A stretch of 64,000 nucleotides of DNA from Pararobbsia silviterrae (GTDB taxonomy: Bacteria; Pseudomonadota; Gammaproteobacteria; Burkholderiales; Burkholderiaceae). Each line of letters opens with the position of its first letter. Position 1 is the stretch's first letter. The notes below the pieces were generated by a model. That model did not search any database and was not told the origin of the DNA. It saw nothing but the letters and a program-made list of their open reading frames with translations. The translations under genes and the position numbers were made by a program. The DNA is taken from the NCBI RefSeq assembly GCF_003628125.1, contig NZ_RBZU01000001.1, positions 124,001 through 188,000 of the forward strand, read 5' to 3'. Below are positions 59,822-64,000 of the stretch, piece by piece.

Positions 59822-61315
59822 TTGACTACGTTGATCGTTCAACTTCCCCCGCGCGATCCTGCCGCGCCCGCACAGGAATGGAGCCTGCCCGCGCTGCCGT
59901 TCGTGCTGCTCGACAAGCGCGGCCGCACGATGCGCTCGGGTTCGGCCGGCATGGCCCTGCTGCCCAAGGCGGCGCTGACCGTCGCGCTCGTCGCCGCGCG
60001 CGATACGCTGCTGCTGCGCGCGAAGGTGCCGCCGGTCAAGGGGCTCAAGCTTCGCCAGATTCTGCCCAACGTCGTCGAGGATCAGATCATCCAGGATCCG
60101 CAGACGTGTCATATCGCGGTCGATCCCGAGCCGGCCGTCAACGGCGTCAAGCTGCTCGCGGTCATCGATCGCGGCTGGATGCGCTTTCTGACCGAAGCGT
60201 TTTCGACCGCCGGTCACCGGAACGTGCGCATGGTGCCGCTGACCGCGGGGCTGCCCGCGAGCGACGACAGCGCGTTCGTCGGCGTGCCGTCGGCGACGGG
60301 GATCGAGACCGACGAGGACGCGCTCGAACCCGTGCTCGACGCAGCGACGGTGGCCGCCGCCGTGACGGTGGACGGCACGCGGTCGGCTGTCTCGCAGGCG
60401 CGCGCCGATGAAGCGGCCGACCGCGTGGCGCGCGAACAGCGCGTGCCCGTCGTGGCCGCGATGCTGGGCACCGTCGTGACGACCGATCCGCTGCTGGCCG
60501 GCGATGCGACGTTTACGCCCGCGCTCGCCGAGGTGCCGCGCATCGAACTCGCGATTGCGCGCGGTCGTCTCGGCGAAGGCATGGCGGTGCCGGCGAACGC
60601 GCTCGATGCGACGCTGAACGCGGTTGCAGCGGGCGCGCCGCTGACGGTCTATCGTTTGAGCGCGATCCCCGGCGCGGAACCCGGCATCGACAGCGGCGCT
60701 TCGCATTGGCCCGACGCGCATGGCGCGTCGCAACCGATCTCGGCCCGCGCGATCGCGTTGCCGTTCGAATCGGTCGCGCGCGCGGCGCTCGCGAGCCGGT
60801 TCGATCTGTGCCAGTTCGAATTCGCTTCGCAGGGCTGGCGGCCGGGCCGCCGCACGTGGCGCCTGTGGCGTCTGCCTGCCTTGCTCGCCTTGGCCAGCGT
60901 GCTCGTGACGGTCGTGGGGCTCAACATCCAGTGGTTCACGCTCTCGCGCGAACGCGATGCGCTCGTGAGCCAGCAGACCGAAACGCTGCTGTCGGCGTTT
61001 CCGCGCACCTCGGTCGTGCTCGAACCGGCGTCGCAGATGGCGCGTCAGCTCGATCAGTTGCGCCTCGCGGCCGGCCAGCTTTCGCCGAGCGACTTCCTCT
61101 CGCTGTCGGCGGGACTCTCGCGTTCGCTCGGTAACGTGCCGTCCGACGGGATCGCGTCGATCGCGTATCGCGAACGCACGTTGACGGTCACATTCAAGCC
61201 GACCGTGCATGTGGATCCGGGCTTCGAGTCGCGGCTCGCGGGCAACGGTCTCGCCGGTCAGCAGGCGAATGGCAAGTGGACGATCAAGAGCGCAAGCGCG
61301 GGGAATGCAAAATGA
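59822..61315 (+). CDS. gspL: Type II secretion inner-membrane protein GspL
   Basis: GspL recruits GspE to the membrane. The 497-aa protein begins with TTG (MTTLIVQLPPRDP). It has a large actin-like cytoplasmic part, a membrane helix near residues 348-372 (LPALLALASVLVTVVGLNIQ), and a periplasmic domain. It ends overlapping gspM by ATGA. Confidence 0.92.
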   Translation: MTTLIVQLPPRDPAAPAQEWSLPALPFVLLDKRGRTMRSGSAGMALLPKAALTVALVAARDTLLLRAKVPPVKGLKLRQILPNVVEDQIIQDPQTCHIAVDPEPAVNGVKLLAVIDRGWMRFLTEAFSTAGHRNVRMVPLTAGLPASDDSAFVGVPSATGIETDEDALEPVLDAATVAAAVTVDGTRSAVSQARADEAADRVAREQRVPVVAAMLGTVVTTDPLLAGDATFTPALAEVPRIELAIARGRLGEGMAVPANALDATLNAVAAGAPLTVYRLSAIPGAEPGIDSGASHWPDAHGASQPISARAIALPFESVARAALASRFDLCQFEFASQGWRPGRRTWRLWRLPALLALASVLVTVVGLNIQWFTLSRERDALVSQQTETLLSAFPRTSVVLEPASQMARQLDQLRLAAGQLSPSDFLSLSAGLSRSLGNVPSDGIASIAYRERTLTVTFKPTVHVDPGFESRLAGNGLAGQQANGKWTIKSASAGNAK

Positions 61316-61839
61316 AGAACACGACGAGCGCGCAGACGTGGCATGCGATCAGCACGGCGATCGACGAATTCTGGAGTGCGCGCGAACCGCGCGAGAAGCG
61401 TTTGCTGACGATCGGCGGGATCGTGCTCGGCGTGGCGCTGTTCTATAGCGTCTGCTTCGCGCCCGCCTACGAAGGCCGCGCCGAGCTGCGCGAAGCGTTG
61501 CCCGATCTGCGCGCGCAACTTGCGCAGATGCAGGCCGAGGCCCGCGAAGCGCGCGAACTGCAGCCGGCCGCCCAAGGCGTGCCGCCGACCGGCGATGCGC
61601 TGCGCCAAGCGCTCACCGACTCGCTCGGCGCGCATGGCCTGCAGGCGGTTCAGGTTACGGCGATCGGCAACTCCGTGCAGGTGCGCGGCAAGAACGTGCC
61701 GTTCGGCGACTGGATCGGCTGGCTCGACGACGCACGCAAGCAGAACAAGGTGCAGGTCTCGGAAGCCGAGGTCACCGCGCTCGACAAACCGGGTCAAGTC
61801 GATTTCGACGCAACGCTCGCGCCCGCGACATCGCGTTGA
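61312..61839 (+). CDS. gspM: Type II secretion inner-membrane protein GspM
   Basis: This 175-aa protein starts MKNTTSAQTWHAISTAIDEF. It has one membrane helix (about 35-54, LLTIGGIVLGVALFYSVCFA) and a periplasmic ferredoxin-like domain. Translational coupling with gspL is indicated by the ATGA overlap. It partners GspL in the platform. Confidence 0.9.
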   Translation: MKNTTSAQTWHAISTAIDEFWSAREPREKRLLTIGGIVLGVALFYSVCFAPAYEGRAELREALPDLRAQLAQMQAEAREARELQPAAQGVPPTGDALRQALTDSLGAHGLQAVQVTAIGNSVQVRGKNVPFGDWIGWLDDARKQNKVQVSEAEVTALDKPGQVDFDATLAPATSR

Positions 61840-61852
61840 AGGACCGGCATCG

Positions 61853-62632
61853 ATGAATCGTTTTGGCTATGCAGTATCGCGCGCCGCGCCTTGGGTGTTC
61901 GTCGGCTTCGTCGCGATCGTTGTGACCGTGCTCGTCATGTTGCCCGCCGCGTGGATCACGCCGCAATTCGCGGCGCGCACCGGCGGACGCATCATCCTCG
62001 CCGATCCGTCCGGCTCGCTCTGGCACGGCAGCGCGACGTTGCGGCTCGCGGCGGGTTCGGACTCGGGCGACCTGACCGAGCTGCCCGGCCGCCTCGAATG
62101 GACGACGTCGTTCGGGTCGTTGTTCGCGGGGCGCGTCCATATGACGCTGAATCAGACCGATGCGATGCGCGCGCCCGTCGAGGTCGTCGCGTCGATGCGC
62201 GAGGCGACGCTCGGCGCGGGCGGCATCGACGTGCCGGCGAGCTTGCTCGACGGACTCGGCGCGCCGTTCAACACGCTCGCGTTGCGCGGCGTCGTGCGGC
62301 TCGACTGGGGCGAGTGGCGCGTGTTCGGCCCGCGCGCGTTCGGCCGGATGACCGTCACGATGTCGGACGTCGCCGCCCGGATCTCGCGGGTCCGGCCGCT
62401 CGGCGCGTACCGGCTGGTCTACGAGGCGCAGGGCGATACGGCGTCGATGACGCTGACGACGATCCGCGGCCCGTTGATGCTCGACGGCACGGGTACGATG
62501 CGCGACCGGCATCTGATGTTCACGGGGTCCGCGCACGCGGAGCCCAACTATGCGGACAACCTGAGGTCGCTGCTCGATCTGCTCGGACGCAGGAGTCCTG
62601 ATGGCAGTTACGCGCTCGTCTTTGGGCGATGA
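61853..62632 (+). CDS. gspN: Type II secretion protein GspN
   Basis: This 259-aa protein has a membrane helix at about 12-35 (APWVFVGFVAIVVTVLVML) and a periplasmic T2SSN domain (WHGSATLRLAAG, GRLEWTTSFGSLFAGRVH). It is the last gene of the gsp block, 13 bp after gspM. GspN is present in some T2SS only. Confidence 0.9.
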   Translation: MNRFGYAVSRAAPWVFVGFVAIVVTVLVMLPAAWITPQFAARTGGRIILADPSGSLWHGSATLRLAAGSDSGDLTELPGRLEWTTSFGSLFAGRVHMTLNQTDAMRAPVEVVASMREATLGAGGIDVPASLLDGLGAPFNTLALRGVVRLDWGEWRVFGPRAFGRMTVTMSDVAARISRVRPLGAYRLVYEAQGDTASMTLTTIRGPLMLDGTGTMRDRHLMFTGSAHAEPNYADNLRSLLDLLGRRSPDGSYALVFGR

Positions 62633-62676
62633 GACCGCAGGGCGCATGGTGAGCGCGCGCCCCGCAACGCCGACGC

Positions 62677-64000
62677 TCAGTGCCCCGAAGCCGCGTGCGC
62701 GACCTTCGGCGGGCGCGTAAACCAGACGAGCACCGCAAGCCCCAGAAACGCGAAGCCCGACCATCGGAAATAGTCGTTCGTCGCGAGCATGAACCCTTGC
62801 TGCGTGACGATCGAGTTGATCTGGGCCGTCATCGTGTCGCCCGTGATGCCGAGACCCGTCAACGCATCCGAGAACGCGTTCGTGTTCGCCGAGTATGCGT
62901 TGACCGATTCGCTGAGCACGGCGTGGTGATAGATCGCCGTGTTTTCCCAGATCGTCGTGCTGACCGCGGTGCCGATCGCGCCCGAGAGCGTGCGCAGGAA
63001 ATTCGACAGACCCGATGCGGCCGCCATGTGATCGATCGACACGCTCGAAAGCGTGATCGTCGTGACGGGCACGAAGAAGCAGGCGACGCCGATCCCTTGC
63101 GTGAGCCGCGGGCCGATCAGCTTGAGGAACGGCGTGTCGAGCGTGAACGACGCATTCCAGAACGAGACCAGCGCGAACACGCAGAACGCGAACGACGCGA
63201 CCATGCGCAGATTGAGCCGCGTGATGTTGCGCCCGACCATCGGCGAGAGCACGAGCGCAAGTAACCCGACGGGCGCGGTGGCGAGTCCGGCCTTGCCCGC
63301 CGTATAGCCCATGACGGTCTGCAGCCAGAGCGGGAAGATCACCACCGATCCGAAGAACGTGCAGTAGCCGAGCGCCATGACGAGCACGCCGAGCGCGAAA
63401 TTGCGGTCCTTGAAGAGCGAGAGATCGACGATCGGCTGCGATTCGGTGACTTCCCAGATCAGCAGCATCGTCAGCGCGACGGCGGCGATCAGCCCCAGCG
63501 TCAGGATGAACGACGAGTTGAACCAGTCGCGGTCCTTGCCGAGGTCGAGCATCATCTGCAGCGAGCCGACGCCGACGACGAGCAGCGCGAGCCCGATCGC
63601 GTCGATCGGGATGTGCATCGTCGGCGTGTCGCGTCCCTTGAGCGCCTTCATGCAGACGAGCGCCGAGAAGATCCCGATCGGCACGTTGATATAGAAGATC
63701 CAAGGCCACGTGTAGTTGTCCGTGATGTAGCCGCCGAGCAAGGGACCGAAGATCGGTGCGACGACGACGGTCATGGCCCAGAGCCCGAGCGCGAGGCCGC
63801 GTTTGGCCGGCGGATAGCTGCGCAGCAAGATCGTCTGCGAAAGCGGCACCATCGGACCCGAGACCAGACCTTGCATAAGGCGGAAGAACACGAGCGACTC
63901 GAGGTTCGTCGCGAAGCCGCAGAGCGCGGACATCAGCGCGAACAGCGAGACCGACATCGTGAACAGCTTGACCTCGCCGACGCGGCGCGCGAGCCAGCCG
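62677..64000 (-). CDS. DHA2-family MFS multidrug efflux permease (5' end beyond right edge)
   Basis: About 441 residues of an EmrB/QacA-type 14-TM permease are visible; the N-terminus continues beyond the window (in-frame codons continue to base 64000). Signature segments are FRLMQGLVSGPMVPLSQTIL (motif C region), PAKRGLALGLWAMTVVVAPIFGPLLGGYI and WPWIFYINVPIGIFSA. This is consistent with drug:H+ antiport, usually with an EmrA-type partner upstream. The partner gene is not in the window. Confidence 0.93.
   Translation of the reverse strand, partial: GWLARRVGEVKLFTMSVSLFALMSALCGFATNLESLVFFRLMQGLVSGPMVPLSQTILLRSYPPAKRGLALGLWAMTVVVAPIFGPLLGGYITDNYTWPWIFYINVPIGIFSALVCMKALKGRDTPTMHIPIDAIGLALLVVGVGSLQMMLDLGKDRDWFNSSFILTLGLIAAVALTMLLIWEVTESQPIVDLSLFKDRNFALGVLVMALGYCTFFGSVVIFPLWLQTVMGYTAGKAGLATAPVGLLALVLSPMVGRNITRLNLRMVASFAFCVFALVSFWNASFTLDTPFLKLIGPRLTQGIGVACFFVPVTTITLSSVSIDHMAAASGLSNFLRTLSGAIGTAVSTTIWENTAIYHHAVLSESVNAYSANTNAFSDALTGLGITGDTMTAQINSIVTQQGFMLATNDYFRWSGFAFLGLAVLVWFTRPPKVAHAASGH

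Overview
The window looks like part of the main chromosome of a member of Burkholderiaceae (Burkholderia sensu lato or a close relative). It is GC-rich, with an ATP synthase operon in the order IBEFHAGDC, a parB-parA-rsmG-mnmG block, a DUF3717 gene, gspDEF with a reversed gspC, and protein sequences that resemble Burkholderia proteins as I remember them. The species cannot be named from sequence alone.

Layout: 1-5.0 kb holds the 5' part of priA, hemE, a cyclohexadienyl dehydratase-like periplasmic protein and an HSL-family esterase, with a (CGGTAT)16 microsatellite in front of hemE. At 5.4-5.7 kb there is an apparent orphan small-RNA gene: three tandem hairpins with a conserved loop, then a strong terminator. 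An acyl-CoA ligase and a FecR/DUF6600-type protein with a Gln-rich repeat tail follow. The complete ATP synthase operon lies on the minus strand at 10.7-18.3 kb. Next come a permease, parB, parA, rsmG and mnmG. Three parS palindromes lie at 22.96-26.29 kb, one of them inside mnmG, around a 2-kb stretch without recognisable genes that contains a 211-bp tandem duplication. At 26.4-34.8 kb is a branched-chain amino-acid (HAAT) ABC system with a second solute-binding protein and a GMC oxidoreductase.

From 34.9 to 50.4 kb are mostly single genes: an unrecognised 380-aa protein, a CYTH protein, an Lrp regulator divergent from phhB, DUF3717, a two-component system, a SET-domain protein, a Cys-tailed MarR regulator, YbdK with a Kef-type antiporter, MnmC, HU, a CobW-family protein and an IagB-like lytic transglycosylase. 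From 50.8 to 62.6 kb is the type II secretion locus gspDEF-C(rev)-GHIJKLMN. A DHA2 efflux permease runs off the right edge.

The large operons left of about 36 kb read leftward, and HU and the gsp genes right of 48 kb read rightward. The AT-rich gaps at 42.1-42.6 and 45.3-45.6 kb carry DnaA-box matches. With parABS nearby, this suggests that the replication origin of this chromosome lies at about 42-48 kb; this is inference. Other points of interest are an MnmC whose methyltransferase half has lost its SAM-binding and catalytic motifs, a CobW-family protein without the CxCC metal loop, and the tandem-hairpin RNA.
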